This document shows, one piece after another, positions 26,974 through 35,326 of a stretch of DNA of 64,000 nucleotides. A model generated the notes under the pieces. That model was not told the DNA's origin, searched no databases, and worked only from the letters and a program-made list of their open reading frames with translations. Position 1 is the first letter of the stretch. Every line of letters begins with the position of its first letter. The translations under genes and the position numbers were made by a program. The DNA is from Marinobacter segnicrescens (lineage in GTDB: Bacteria; Pseudomonadota; Gammaproteobacteria; Pseudomonadales; Oleiphilaceae), in contig NZ_FOHZ01000010.1 in NCBI RefSeq assembly GCF_900111555.1, forward strand, positions 1-64,000. Reading direction: 5' to 3'.

Positions 26974-27454
26974 GTGTTGCCTCCTTTTCCGATCGTCAAA
27001 TGCGTGAAGGCGTAATCTGGCCGGGCCCCGGCCACCGATTTCTTGTCTATTCTGGTCGGAAGTCTGCCCGGAAAGATGGCTTCGGGGAAATCTCTCTTAA
27101 CTATTGCACCGATTAACGGGAGTTCAACCCCGGTGACACGAAATGCCATTTTTGTGCATGAGTATGGCATCCTGCGGGTCGCGAAAGGCAGCTACCTGAC
27201 CCAAGCCCATGAGCTGACCCGGATTGGTGACCTGCCCGCACTGGTGCTCAAGGATATAGGCGGCCAGTCCCTGGACCGCAGTATGCCCAGCATGCCTGCG
27301 CCTGTACTTCTTTTTTAGACACCAACAGGAACGCTGCACTAATAACCGTGGAACCTGCCCCATTGCCTGATCAAAAAGGATTTGCGTCCGTTATATTACG
27401 ACTATAATATGATGGTTGTAATTTAACCATTGATGGAACGCCAGGAGCACCAGA
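26974..27454. other. Intergenic region between acnA and the thiolase gene (481 bp)
   Basis: The acnA leader holds AAGGAGG and a 7-bp-arm palindrome GGCCGGG-C-CCCGGCC (27019-27033) that can form a stable hairpin about 50 bases before the acnA start. On the thiolase side lies the operator-like palindrome at 27393-27410. Open frames on both strands (27043-27318 plus, 27124-27363 minus) have no recognisable protein and no good ribosome site, and I do not call them. Confidence 0.5.
27393..27410. promoter_or_regulatory. Palindromic operator-like element overlapping a -10 sequence upstream of thiolase
   Basis: ATATTA-CGACTA-TAATAT is a perfect 6-bp inverted repeat with 6-bp spacer, overlapping a TATAAT (27403-27408) that may be the -10 box of the thiolase gene starting at 27455. 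A TetR-family gene in the same cluster (28711-29280) is a candidate ligand. No copy was noted in front of the TetR gene itself. Confidence 0.45.
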
Positions 27455-28597
27455 ATGACCAACATCGTAATAGCCGGCTACGCCCGGTCGCCTTTTCATT
27501 TCGCCCGCAAAGGCCAGCTCGTCAACCTGCGCCCGGATGACATGGCCGCCCAGGTCATGGGCGGCCTGGTCAGCCGGCTGGATCTCAGTCCCTCATTACT
27601 GGAAGACGTCATTCTGGGCTGCGCCTACCCCGAGGGCGAACAGGGCAACAACCTTGCCCGCATTGCCAGTTTCCGGGCCGGTTTTCCGGAGACTCCGGGA
27701 GCCGCCACCATCAACCGGTTCTGTGGCTCTTCCATGGCCGCTATTCACTATGCGGCCGGCCAGCTGATGCTGGGCGCTGGTAACGCCTTCCTCTGCGCCG
27801 GCGTCGAATCCATGACCCGGGTACCCATGGGGGGCTTCAGCAACTGCCCCAATCCTGAGCTTATGGAGCACTACCCACAGGCCTATATGCCCATGGGCTT
27901 CACTGCTGAGGAGGTGGCCCGCCGCTATGGCGTCAGCCGGCTGGAACAAGAGCAGATGGCCGTTGACTCCCATGCCAGAGCGGCTGCCGCCCGTGACGGG
28001 GGGCGCCTGGCGGACGAAATCGTCCCCCTGACAACGCCTGATGGCGAGGTCCGGGAAGATGGTTGCATCAGGCCTGGAACCAACCTGGAGACCCTGGCCG
28101 GACTGCCGCCGGCTTTCGAAGGATCGGTCACTGCGGCCACCTCTTCCCCGCTGACCGATGGCAGCGCTGCCGTCCTGGTCTGCACCCGAACCTTTGCGGA
28201 CCAGTATCACCTGCCCGTACTCGCTCGGATACGAGCTGTTGCGGTGGCCGGCTGCCCGCCGGAGATCATGGGCATGGGCCCCGTGTATGCCACCCGTAAG
28301 GTTCTGGAACGCAGCGGTCTCACAATCGATGACATTGACCTGATGGAAATCAACGAAGCGTTTGCCAGCCAGGCCATCGCGTGTCTGCAGGAACTAAACA
28401 TGCCCCGGGACAGGGTTAACCTTGACGGGGGTGCGCTGGCCCTTGGCCACCCATTGGGCGCCACCGGTGCCCGGATAACGGGCAAGGCGGCCTCGCTGCT
28501 GGCGCGTACCGGAGGGTGCTACGCCATTGCCACTCAGTGCGTGGGTGGTGGTCAGGGCGTGGCAACCCTGCTGGAACGGTCTTCCGCCGATGCATAG
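27455..28597 (+). CDS. Acetyl-CoA C-acyltransferase (thiolase)
   Basis: 380 aa. Thiolase active-site residues are present: Cys90 in TINRFCGSSMAAIH, the EINEAFASQ motif, GGALALGHPLGATGAR (catalytic His) and the C-terminal QCVGGGQGVATLLE (second Cys). It cleaves 3-ketoacyl-CoA in beta-oxidation or condenses two acyl-CoAs. Substrate length is not decidable from sequence. It sits next to a TetR regulator and an acyl-CoA-binding protein, consistent with fatty-acid metabolism. Start ATG 27455 after CAGGAGCACCAG. Confidence 0.93.
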   Translation: MTNIVIAGYARSPFHFARKGQLVNLRPDDMAAQVMGGLVSRLDLSPSLLEDVILGCAYPEGEQGNNLARIASFRAGFPETPGAATINRFCGSSMAAIHYAAGQLMLGAGNAFLCAGVESMTRVPMGGFSNCPNPELMEHYPQAYMPMGFTAEEVARRYGVSRLEQEQMAVDSHARAAAARDGGRLADEIVPLTTPDGEVREDGCIRPGTNLETLAGLPPAFEGSVTAATSSPLTDGSAAVLVCTRTFADQYHLPVLARIRAVAVAGCPPEIMGMGPVYATRKVLERSGLTIDDIDLMEINEAFASQAIACLQELNMPRDRVNLDGGALALGHPLGATGARITGKAASLLARTGGCYAIATQCVGGGQGVATLLERSSADA

Positions 28598-28710
28598 CTA
28601 TTGTCGGTGCCCGCCAGGCACTGACCGGCCCCGGCTTTCGGTGTAGCATGTCGGCATCCAGGCCGCGGGCGTACTTAGCCCGCGGCAAACCCGATTCCAG
28701 GAGGCTTCCG

Positions 28711-29280
28711 ATGCGTTACTCTCCCGACCAGAAGGAGAAAACCCGCCAACGTATACTTGCCGAAGCTGCCCGGCAATTCCGGGAACAGGGCATCAGCAAC
28801 ACCGGCCTGCAGCCGCTTATGAAGACCCTGGGACTCACCCATGGCGGCTTTTATGCTCACTTCCGGTCAAAGGACGACCTGGTCGAATCGGCCCTCCAGG
28901 AAGCGGCCCGTCAAATGGACGAAGAGACCGCCCGGGTCCATGAGACCGCAACACCTCTGGCAACACTGATCACCCGGTATCTTTCCCGCGCCCATCGGGA
29001 TTCCCCCGGTCAGGGTTGTGCACTACCCACCGTATCAGCAGAACTGGGCCAGCTTGGCCGACCCAGTGAGACCACAGACCGGATTGTGCATGACCGACTG
29101 ACGCTGATTCAGGGTGGGCTGGAACAGGACAAGCGGGAAGAACGCAGCTTTCTGATCCTGTCAGCCATGGTCGGCGGCCTTATGCTGGCACGGAGTGTCA
29201 GCGATACGGCTCTGTCGGAGCGTATCCTCCAGTCCACCCGCGATCAGCTACTGGCGCTGATTGACGGAGAGCTCACCTGA
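28711..29280 (+). CDS. TetR/AcrR-family transcriptional regulator
   Basis: 189 aa. Start at 28711 with AGGAGG seven bases upstream. The N-terminal HTH is typical: TRQRILAEAARQFREQGISNTGLQPLMKTLGLTHGGFYAHFRSKDDL. The C-terminal ligand domain is of the FadR-like/TetR_C class with a GCALPTVSAEL segment. It lies 113 bases after the thiolase and before the acyl-CoA-binding gene; an acyl-CoA ligand is plausible but unproven. Confidence 0.9.
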   Translation: MRYSPDQKEKTRQRILAEAARQFREQGISNTGLQPLMKTLGLTHGGFYAHFRSKDDLVESALQEAARQMDEETARVHETATPLATLITRYLSRAHRDSPGQGCALPTVSAELGQLGRPSETTDRIVHDRLTLIQGGLEQDKREERSFLILSAMVGGLMLARSVSDTALSERILQSTRDQLLALIDGELT

Positions 29281-29378
29281 AACCACCTGCGTCAACATGG
29301 CCATAGCCGGATACCTGGCGCTATACTGCCATCACAGACGTCTAACGGACCTCTTTAAAAAAGATCAAGGAAACTGCC

Positions 29379-29642
29379 ATGAGCGATCTTGAAACCCGTT
29401 TTAATGAGGCGGTGGATTACATACAGAACGGGCGGGGCGACCAGGGCCCCTCCAACGAACAGAAACTGGAATTCTATGCCCTCTACAAGCAGGCTACCGA
29501 GGGGGATGTCTCCGGCAAGCGCCCGGGTATGATGGACTTTGTAGGCAGGGCCAAGTTCGATGCCCGGAAGAAGCTCACGGGAATGTCCAGGGAAGACGCC
29601 ATGCAGCGTTATATCAACCGCCTCGAGGACTTTCGCGGTTGA
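29379..29642 (+). CDS. Acyl-CoA-binding protein
   Basis: 87 aa, the standard ACBP length. The four-helix bundle signature is seen: LETRFNEAVDYIQN, then SNEQKLEFYALYKQATEGDVSGKRPGMMDFVGRAKFDARKKL with the conserved Tyr/Lys acyl-CoA contacts, ending in a helix MQRYINRLEDF. Binds long-chain acyl-CoA esters. Bacterial ACBPs are patchy, mostly in marine gammaproteobacteria and some others. The thiolase and TetR genes upstream support a lipid-metabolism context. Confidence 0.93.
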   Translation: MSDLETRFNEAVDYIQNGRGDQGPSNEQKLEFYALYKQATEGDVSGKRPGMMDFVGRAKFDARKKLTGMSREDAMQRYINRLEDFRG

Positions 29643-29811
29643 TGGATAAACTGGGCGTGGGTGTGCTGAAGCGTCTGAACAAGCCGTAACCTCAGTATCC
29701 CGGCTTTCCTGCAGATGGTTTTTGCGGTATTCAAGCGTTTGTCATATGATGCCGTCACTATAACAACAACAGGGCCGGTAAGCGGCTCGCGAGCCATCAG
29801 CAGGAATCACC

Positions 29812-30120
29812 ATGCATCTGACCGAAGCGCTTGAACAGAGCGAACCCGGCCTGTTTCAGCGAGTGCAGGACGCCATCCGCCATCAGCAACTGAATCAGCG
29901 CACCCAGCAGACCTATCTTCACTGGATCGCGCGCTTCGTACTCTTCCACCAACCGAAGACCCCGGAGACACTGGAAAGTGCCGACCAGCAGCTCTTCCTA
30001 CTTTACCTGCAGGACCGCATCCAGGTGTCACGTGCCCGGCTCAACCAGGCACGCCAGGCTCTTATGTTCTTCTACAGCGATGTACTCCACAAACAGGAGT
30101 CGGCAGCAGAGCCGGCCTGA
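29812..30120 (+). CDS. Stand-alone integrase SAM-like N-terminal domain protein
   Basis: 102 aa. Residues about 12-92 match the core-binding (SAM-like) N-terminal domain of tyrosine recombinases of the integron/XerC type: RHQQLNQRTQQTYLHWIARFVLFHQ and a C-terminal RLNQARQALMFFYSDVL. The catalytic domain (R-H-R-Y) is absent, and the following DNA codes for GreB in a different function, so it is either a domesticated DNA-binding protein or a fragment. Six bases separate its stop from greB, suggesting co-transcription. Confidence 0.75.
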   Translation: MHLTEALEQSEPGLFQRVQDAIRHQQLNQRTQQTYLHWIARFVLFHQPKTPETLESADQQLFLLYLQDRIQVSRARLNQARQALMFFYSDVLHKQESAAEPA

Positions 30121-30126
30121 TACCCC

Positions 30127-30615
30127 ATGCGCGCGAGGTTGATCACGCGCGCCGGTTTCGAGGCGCTGAAAGCCGAGATGGAGCACCTGTGGCGTGTGGA
30201 GCGCCCCGAAGTGACTCGCAAGGTAACCTGGGCTGCCAGCTTGGGCGATCGCTCCGAGAACGCGGACTACCAGTACAACAAGAAGCGGCTGCGGGAGATT
30301 GACCGCCGCTTCCGCTACCTGGAACGGCGTTCCCGGGAACTGCAGGTGGTCGACTACAGCCCGGAGCAGGAAGGTCGTGTCTTTTTCGGAGCCTGGGTTG
30401 AGGTTGAGAACGAAGACGGCATGGCCCGCCGCTTCCGCATCGTAGGCTACGACGAACTGGACCTCGACAAACGCTTTATTTCCATCGACTCCCCCATGGC
30501 CCGGGCCCTGCTGAAAAAACAGGTTGACGACGAAGCCCTGGTGCAGACACCGGAAGGACCAGCCACCTGGTACGTCACTGATATCCAGTACGAAAAGCCA
30601 GAGCTGGCAGACTGA
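30127..30615 (+). CDS. greB: Transcription elongation factor GreB
   Basis: 162 aa. N-terminal coiled-coil with ITRAGFEALKAEMEHLWRVERPEVT and the tip acidic residues in LGDRSENADYQYNKKRLREIDRR that reach the RNA polymerase active site. The C-terminal FKBP-like domain includes RFRIVGYDELDLDKRFISIDSPMARALL. GreB relieves backtracked polymerase by stimulating transcript cleavage. The ATG at 30127 is only six bases after the orphan integrase domain gene. Confidence 0.95.
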   Translation: MRARLITRAGFEALKAEMEHLWRVERPEVTRKVTWAASLGDRSENADYQYNKKRLREIDRRFRYLERRSRELQVVDYSPEQEGRVFFGAWVEVENEDGMARRFRIVGYDELDLDKRFISIDSPMARALLKKQVDDEALVQTPEGPATWYVTDIQYEKPELAD

Positions 30616-30662
30616 ACCACACCCCAGGTCCAGGCCTCACCGTAATACGGTTTTCATCCGGG

Positions 30663-30759
30663 CGAAAAAAACCCCGCAAGTTGCGGGGTCAAGGCTAGCG
30701 CTGTGCTGGAGGGAGAAGCAGACGGAACCTTCGTGGTCTGCTTCACTACTGCCCTACCT
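30663..30759 (-). ncRNA. Candidate small RNA (minus strand) ending in an intrinsic terminator
   Basis: On the minus strand a -10-like CATAAT (30760-30765) is followed by GGTAGGGCAG, a 9-bp stem hairpin (30744-30715, loop of 12), a single-stranded purine/pyrimidine stretch, and a GC-rich hairpin CCCCGC/GCGGGG with a run of seven Ts (to about 30663). The -35 is poor. The layout is that of an Hfq-type sRNA of about 95 nt, but it might instead be just the transcription stop of the minus-strand kinase operon at 31216-33346. Confidence 0.35.
30664..30689 (-). terminator. Intrinsic terminator, minus strand
   Basis: Plus-strand ACCCCGCAA (30671-30679) and TTGCGGGGT (30681-30689) form the stem; on the minus strand it is followed by seven Ts. 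The orientation is opposite to greB, so it ends minus-strand transcripts, either the sRNA candidate or read-through from the histidine kinase gene. Confidence 0.75.
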
Positions 30760-30925
30760 ATTATGCACGGGAGCCGTTAACCCGAAGTGGCCGCGCAATG
30801 ACATTTATTTCAGGCATCATTGCCGCCTTTCCCTGCCGCAACTGGCAGGTTGTATACTTGGCCCGGCGGCCCCATGATGGGACTATCAAGTGCCAGTTAC
30901 CTCCCTGTTGAGGACAAGCAGACCT

Positions 30926-31228
30926 ATGAACACAGAGAAGCTCACCCAGGCAGCCCTCAAGGGCGTTGACGCTGTAGGCTATCAGCTCGACCGGATGGGC
31001 ATTACCGATAAGGTGAATCGCCACAATATTGCCGCTTTCCTGATGGCCGAGCAGCACCACCTGGAAGGCGAATGGGAAAGCCTGCAAACCCGTCTCGATC
31101 GCTATCGTCGCCAGGCCGGCGATATGCTGGACAGTCTTGAACGGGAAGGTTCGCCGGTGCTACGGCCCGTCGCCGAGCGCATTAACCGGTTTCGCCGCAA
31201 CGACGACAACAAGTCTCAGACAGAGTAA
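30926..31228 (+). CDS. Small helical protein of unknown function
   Basis: 100 aa. The start at 30926 (MNTEKLTQAALKG) has GAGGA upstream with longer than ideal spacing. The protein is mostly alpha-helical and charged, with a predicted coiled-coil (ESLQTRLDRYRRQAGDMLDSLEREG, about 48-72) and no signal peptide or membrane segment. It resembles small phasin-like or cytoskeletal accessory proteins only in composition. Its stop overlaps the 3' end of the convergent histidine kinase gene by 13 bases. Confidence 0.7.
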   Translation: MNTEKLTQAALKGVDAVGYQLDRMGITDKVNRHNIAAFLMAEQHHLEGEWESLQTRLDRYRRQAGDMLDSLEREGSPVLRPVAERINRFRRNDDNKSQTE

Positions 31229-32679
31229 TCTTCGGGCTGCCCGGCCTCTGCAGTGGCTGCCACTGACTTCACGCGACGCTTCTGGGGATTATAGCGGGGC
31301 AAGGTAACCCGAACCCGCAATCCGGGGTGACCGGCACCCGGGTGGTGATCAAAGACGCCAATGGTGCCCTGGTGGATCTCGGCCACCGCACTGACCAGGC
31401 TCAGCCCCAGACCGTTACCTGGTAATGAGCGGCTCTTGCCAACCCGGTAGAAGCGCTGGAAAATCTGGCCTTTCTCGTCGTCCGGGACACCGATACCACT
31501 GTCGGCCACCTCGAAGATCGCTGCCCCGCTCTCTATCACTACCCTCACCACGATTTCCCCTTCCTCGGGGGTATACTTGATGGCGTTATCGATCAGGTTG
31601 CTGACCATCTGGAACAGCAGGTCCCGATCGCCTTCCACCGTCACCTCGTCGTCGATGTCCTGGGTAAAGGTCTGGAACTTGTCTTCCGAGACCGCCTCAT
31701 AGAGTTCACAGGCATCCCGTACCAGCAAGCCGAGAGAAACCGGCCGCAGGTCCGCGGTGGTATTGCCCCGGGTTTCCAGCCGGGCGATCCGAAGCAGGGC
31801 ATTGAAGGTGGCCAGAAGCTGGTCCGCCTCCGCCACCGCCTTCGCGGCCTGGTCCCGGGCCTCGTCGTTATCCACCAGCATCAGCGTGGTTTCCAGCTGG
31901 TTGCGCAGCCGGGTCAGGGGTGTGCGCAGGTCATGGGCGATGCTGTCAGACACATGGCGGATGCCTTCCATGAGGTAAACGATCCGGTCCAGCATCTGGT
32001 TGAGGTTTTCGGCGAGCTGGTCAAAATCGTCCTGGGTGCCCCGGGTGGGAATCCGTTGGGACAAATGCCCGTTCATGATCTTGCGCGAAGTGTTGTTGAT
32101 CACTTCTATACGGCGGGTAGTGCTGCGGCTCATCATGAAGCCGCCCAGCAAGGCCAGGGCCAGGGTGATACCCATGCCCCAGTTGATAGCGGTTTCGATC
32201 AGGGCTTTCAGGGTATTGAGGTCATCCACATCACGGCCAACCAGTAATCGCAGGCCGCCCTGCACCTCAAAGATACGGGCCCGGGCCTGCCGTGGCGGAC
32301 CGGTCCAGCCCAGGCTTTCGTCCAGGGTAAAGTTGATCCAGCTACCTTCCCGGGACTGCGATTCCACCGGCCAGCCGTTCAGGTTACCAGCCAGCTTGAG
32401 GTACTCATCGGTGGTAAGCAGGTAAAGCGATTTGGCATTGGGGTCACGGGCCACCCGCTCACGGATGATCGTGATCAGGCCATTAACACCCCGACCCCGG
32501 TATTGCTCCGCCAGCCCTGCTATCTCAGCTTCGATGGTTTCATCGGTCTGGGCAGTCATGAAACCGGCGGTACGCCAGTAGATGAACGCCAGCAACAGGA
32601 AAACCGAGGTGGCAAACACCACCATGTAGAGCAGGGCCAGCTGGAATGTAGAGGTTCGTAGCTGACTAAGCAGTTTCAC
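31216..32679 (-). CDS. Two-component sensor histidine kinase (EnvZ/CpxA type)
   Basis: 487 aa with GTG start at 32679, overlapping the regulator stop by 14 bases. Two transmembrane segments (about 13-35 and about 165-187) flank a periplasmic sensor of about 130 residues. HAMP (about 188-240), HisKA with phospho-His in SDSIAHDLRTPLTRLRNQ, and HATPase_c with NLIDNAIKYT, DSGIGVPD and GNGLGLSL follow. The signal is unknown. It is paired with the response regulator upstream; the conserved catalytic residues are intact. Confidence 0.92.
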   Translation of the reverse strand: MKLLSQLRTSTFQLALLYMVVFATSVFLLLAFIYWRTAGFMTAQTDETIEAEIAGLAEQYRGRGVNGLITIIRERVARDPNAKSLYLLTTDEYLKLAGNLNGWPVESQSREGSWINFTLDESLGWTGPPRQARARIFEVQGGLRLLVGRDVDDLNTLKALIETAINWGMGITLALALLGGFMMSRSTTRRIEVINNTSRKIMNGHLSQRIPTRGTQDDFDQLAENLNQMLDRIVYLMEGIRHVSDSIAHDLRTPLTRLRNQLETTLMLVDNDEARDQAAKAVAEADQLLATFNALLRIARLETRGNTTADLRPVSLGLLVRDACELYEAVSEDKFQTFTQDIDDEVTVEGDRDLLFQMVSNLIDNAIKYTPEEGEIVVRVVIESGAAIFEVADSGIGVPDDEKGQIFQRFYRVGKSRSLPGNGLGLSLVSAVAEIHQGTIGVFDHHPGAGHPGLRVRVTLPRYNPQKRRVKSVAATAEAGQPEDYSV

Positions 32680-33346
32680 GCAGCATGTATCCCGCACCCC
32701 TGACTGTCTGGAGCAGCGGGGTATCGAACTCCTTGTCGATCTTTGCCCGTAGACGGCTGATGTGCACATCGATCACGTTGGTCTGGGGGTCGAAGTGGTA
32801 ATCCCACACTTTCTCCAGCAGCATGGTACGGGTCACCACCTGACCGGCGTTGCGCATCAGGTATTCAAGCAGCCTGAACTCCCGGGGCTGGACATCGATA
32901 TTCTGGCCGGCGCGCTTGACGGTCCGGGCCAGCAGGTCCATCTCCAGGTCAGCCACCTTCAGAACTGTCTCGGTTTCGGCAGACTGGCGGTTACGGCGCA
33001 CCAGGGACTCAATTCGGGCCAGCAGTTCAGTAAAGGAGAACGGCTTGGTCAGGTAGTCATCGCCACCACCACGCAGACCCTCAACCCGGTCATCCACATC
33101 CCCCAGGGCACTGAGAATCAGCACCGGGACCTGGTTGCCGGTAGCCCGTACCGTCTTGATGATGGACAAGCCGTCCATACCCGGTAACATCCGGTCCACA
33201 ATCATGATGTCGTAGTCTTCGCTGGCGGCCATCATCATGCCTTCCTTGCCGTCAGCCGCGTGATCCACCACGAAATCGGACTCCTTGAGCCCTTTTACCA
33301 GGTAGCTTGCTACGTCCTGATCGTCTTCGATTACCAGTGCTTTCAC
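32666..33346 (-). CDS. OmpR-family response regulator
   Basis: 226 aa. Receiver domain with Glu/Asp pocket (IEDDQD), phospho-Asp51 (MIVDRMLPGMDG) and KPF; C-terminal winged helix (about 130-224) with the OmpR-type recognition stretch TNVIDVHISRLRAKIDKEF. It is the first gene of an operon with the histidine kinase. The target genes are not evident; no flanking transporter was found. Confidence 0.94.
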   Translation of the reverse strand: MKALVIEDDQDVASYLVKGLKESDFVVDHAADGKEGMMMAASEDYDIMIVDRMLPGMDGLSIIKTVRATGNQVPVLILSALGDVDDRVEGLRGGGDDYLTKPFSFTELLARIESLVRRNRQSAETETVLKVADLEMDLLARTVKRAGQNIDVQPREFRLLEYLMRNAGQVVTRTMLLEKVWDYHFDPQTNVIDVHISRLRAKIDKEFDTPLLQTVRGAGYMLRETA

Positions 33347-33542
33347 CGGTCTTCCTCCCGCCTGACTGAGTAACCACTGTACCGCAAGGGAGGCCGGAAA
33401 ACCCGGGGGTTATGTGTCCGGATGCGGGCCTGTCGGCTGACCGAAGGCCCCGGCTCCCCTTGTTAATGTTTGCCCAGAGTAAGGGCTGTCATGATTGGCT
33501 GCCAGTTACGATCCTGTAAGAGGGTGTCGCCAATGACGACGG

Positions 33543-34334
33543 TCACATTGTGGACCCCTGGACAGCTTTCATCCAGCCCAGCCCATCCTCTGTGCGACCT
33601 TTCGGGCGGTATTCCGCACTTACCCAACCTGTGTAACCGGCCTCGTCCAGGGCATTGAAGATAGTCCGGAAATTAATCTCCCCGGTGCCCGGTTCATGAC
33701 GGCCCGGGTTGTCGGCGAACTGGATATGGCCGATGCGGGGCAGCAGATCCTGCAGGGTCCGGATCAGGTCTCCTTCCATGATCTGCATATGGTAAAGGTC
33801 ATACTGCAACCGCAGGTTGTCCGCACCTATCTCATCCATGAGCTGCACCACCTTGCCGGAAGTATCCAGCAGAAAGCCCGGCATATCGATCCGGGAATTG
33901 ATGGCTTCCAGACAAAGAACGATGCCCTCGTCCGCTAGCCGCCGCGCAGCCCAGGCTACATTCTCGCGCAACGTGGCCCAGAGTACTTCCGGCTCGGTAC
34001 CGGCAGGCGCCAGCCCGGCGAGGCAGTTGAGCTGCCGACAACCCAGGGCCCTGGCATAGCGGATGGCTTCTTCCACGCCCTGACGGAATTCCACCTCCCG
34101 CCCGGGCAGGCAGGCGATACCCCGCTCACCCCTGTCCCAGTCACCTGGAGGAAGGTTAAACAGCACCTGGGTGAGGTTATTGTCCTGAAGCTTCTGCGCC
34201 AGGAAGGCTTCCGGCCAGGCATAGGGAAAAAGGTACTCCACCCCGGTAAAACCGGCACCCGCGGCAGAGGCGAACCGGTCTTGGAACGGCACTTCGTTGA
34301 ATAACAGCGTCAGGTTGGCAGCGAATCTGGGCAT
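33543..34334 (-). CDS. hyi: Hydroxypyruvate isomerase
   Basis: 263 aa TIM-barrel (xylose-isomerase-like). N-terminal MPRFAANLTLLFNEVPFQDRFASAA is characteristic, with EAINSRIDMPGF, QYDLYHMQ and the C-terminal VSAEYRPKGRTEDGLGW. The enzyme interconverts hydroxypyruvate and tartronate semialdehyde in glyoxylate assimilation. Immediately after the reductase gene on the same strand, so the two form a small operon; glyoxylate carboligase is not in the window. Confidence 0.92.
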   Translation of the reverse strand: MPRFAANLTLLFNEVPFQDRFASAAGAGFTGVEYLFPYAWPEAFLAQKLQDNNLTQVLFNLPPGDWDRGERGIACLPGREVEFRQGVEEAIRYARALGCRQLNCLAGLAPAGTEPEVLWATLRENVAWAARRLADEGIVLCLEAINSRIDMPGFLLDTSGKVVQLMDEIGADNLRLQYDLYHMQIMEGDLIRTLQDLLPRIGHIQFADNPGRHEPGTGEINFRTIFNALDEAGYTGWVSAEYRPKGRTEDGLGWMKAVQGSTM

Positions 34335-34337
34335 AGC

Positions 34338-35249
34338 TCAGTCCTGCCCCTTGCTGTCCTGCCGGAAGCCGCCGAGACGTGCTCCGTTAACGTGCTCAAG
34401 TTCCAGCAATAGCCCGCTATGGTCCACATCGGCATGTCCATTGGCCACCAGTGACAGGTAGCTGTTATGGGCTAGCTGCGCCAGCGGCAGGGTCAGGCCC
34501 TCGGATCGGGCTTCATCCAGGATCATTCGCAGGTCTTTCAGCTGAATGCGCGCCGGTGCGCCAGGGGCAAAGTCCCGGTCGATCATCCGTTGGCCGTGTT
34601 GCTCCAGGATCTTGCTGCCGGCAAAGCCCCCCATCAGGGCTTCCCGCACAGCCACCGGGTCGGCGCCACCCTTAGCCGCCAGTAACAAGGCTTCGGACAC
34701 TGCGCCAATGGTGATACCGACTATGGCCTGGTTGGCCAGTTTCGCCAGCTGCCCGGCGCCCACCGGCCCAATATGGGTTACCTGGCCCAGGGCTTCAAAA
34801 ACGGGTCGTACCCTTCCCAGGGTATCGGCCTTGCCGCCCGCCATGATACTGAGAGTGCCGGCTTCCGCGCCGCGCGTACCGCCGGAGACCGGCGCATCCA
34901 GGTAGCCGGCGCCCTGTTCAGCAGCCAGCGCGGCATGGCGCCGAGCCAGGGAGGGCTGGACCGAACTCATGTCCACCAGGACCGCATCCGGCCTCAGCGC
35001 TGTCATAACGCCCTGCGCTACCAATACCGATTCCACGACATCGCCGTTCTCCAGCATAGTGATTACCACGTCTGCTCCGGCAACGGCTTCAGCCGGGGTA
35101 GCAGCTATGGTGGCACTGACTTCAAACGGCTCGCATTTGCGGGCGGTGCGGTTCCAGAGCGTCATGGGAAAGCCGGCGGCCAACAGGTTGTGCACCATAG
35201 GCGCACCCATCAGGCCAATACCCAGGAAGGCAATGTGGGGGGCTGCCAT
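34338..35249 (-). CDS. glxR: 2-hydroxy-3-oxopropionate (tartronate semialdehyde) reductase
   Basis: 303 aa beta-hydroxyacid dehydrogenase. NAD(P)-binding GIGLMGAPMVHNLLAAG near the N-terminus, substrate motif YLDAPVSGGTRGAEAGTLSIM, and catalytic Lys in GAGQLAKLANQAIVG. Reduces tartronate semialdehyde to D-glycerate. GarR/GlxR paralogues cannot be separated from sequence alone; linkage to hyi favours the glyoxylate-route assignment. Overlap with hyi is absent (3-base gap). Confidence 0.88.
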   Translation of the reverse strand: MAAPHIAFLGIGLMGAPMVHNLLAAGFPMTLWNRTARKCEPFEVSATIAATPAEAVAGADVVITMLENGDVVESVLVAQGVMTALRPDAVLVDMSSVQPSLARRHAALAAEQGAGYLDAPVSGGTRGAEAGTLSIMAGGKADTLGRVRPVFEALGQVTHIGPVGAGQLAKLANQAIVGITIGAVSEALLLAAKGGADPVAVREALMGGFAGSKILEQHGQRMIDRDFAPGAPARIQLKDLRMILDEARSEGLTLPLAQLAHNSYLSLVANGHADVDHSGLLLELEHVNGARLGGFRQDSKGQD

Positions 35250-35265
35250 CGAATTTTTCTCCCTG

Positions 35266-35303
35266 CAAACAAAAACGCCACCAGCAGGCAGGCCGGTGGC
35301 GTT
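35266..35303 (-). terminator. Intrinsic terminator downstream of rpoH
   Basis: AACGCCACC (35274-35282) and GGTGGCGTT (35295-35303) form a 9-bp stem with a 12-base loop; on the minus strand TTTTTGTTTG follows. It lies 24 bases after the rpoH stop. Confidence 0.9.
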
Positions 35304-35326
35304 ATCAGATTACGACCAGTGGGTGA

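Larger units (their letters stand above)
30616..30925. other. Intergenic region after greB (310 bp) with strong hairpins
   Basis: No protein gene. It holds three structured elements: a short ACCG/CGGT stem followed by TTTTC just after greB (about 30639-30655), the strong minus-strand terminator at 30671-30689, and a 9-bp inverted repeat GAAGCAGAC (30715-30723) / GTCTGCTTC (30736-30744). Read on the minus strand the last two form hairpin-then-terminator order, as in many small RNAs. Confidence 0.55.

Noticed and set aside
27043..27363. Open frames on both strands between acnA and thiolase
   Set aside because: No ribosome site, no conserved motif and mixed composition; treated as non-coding.
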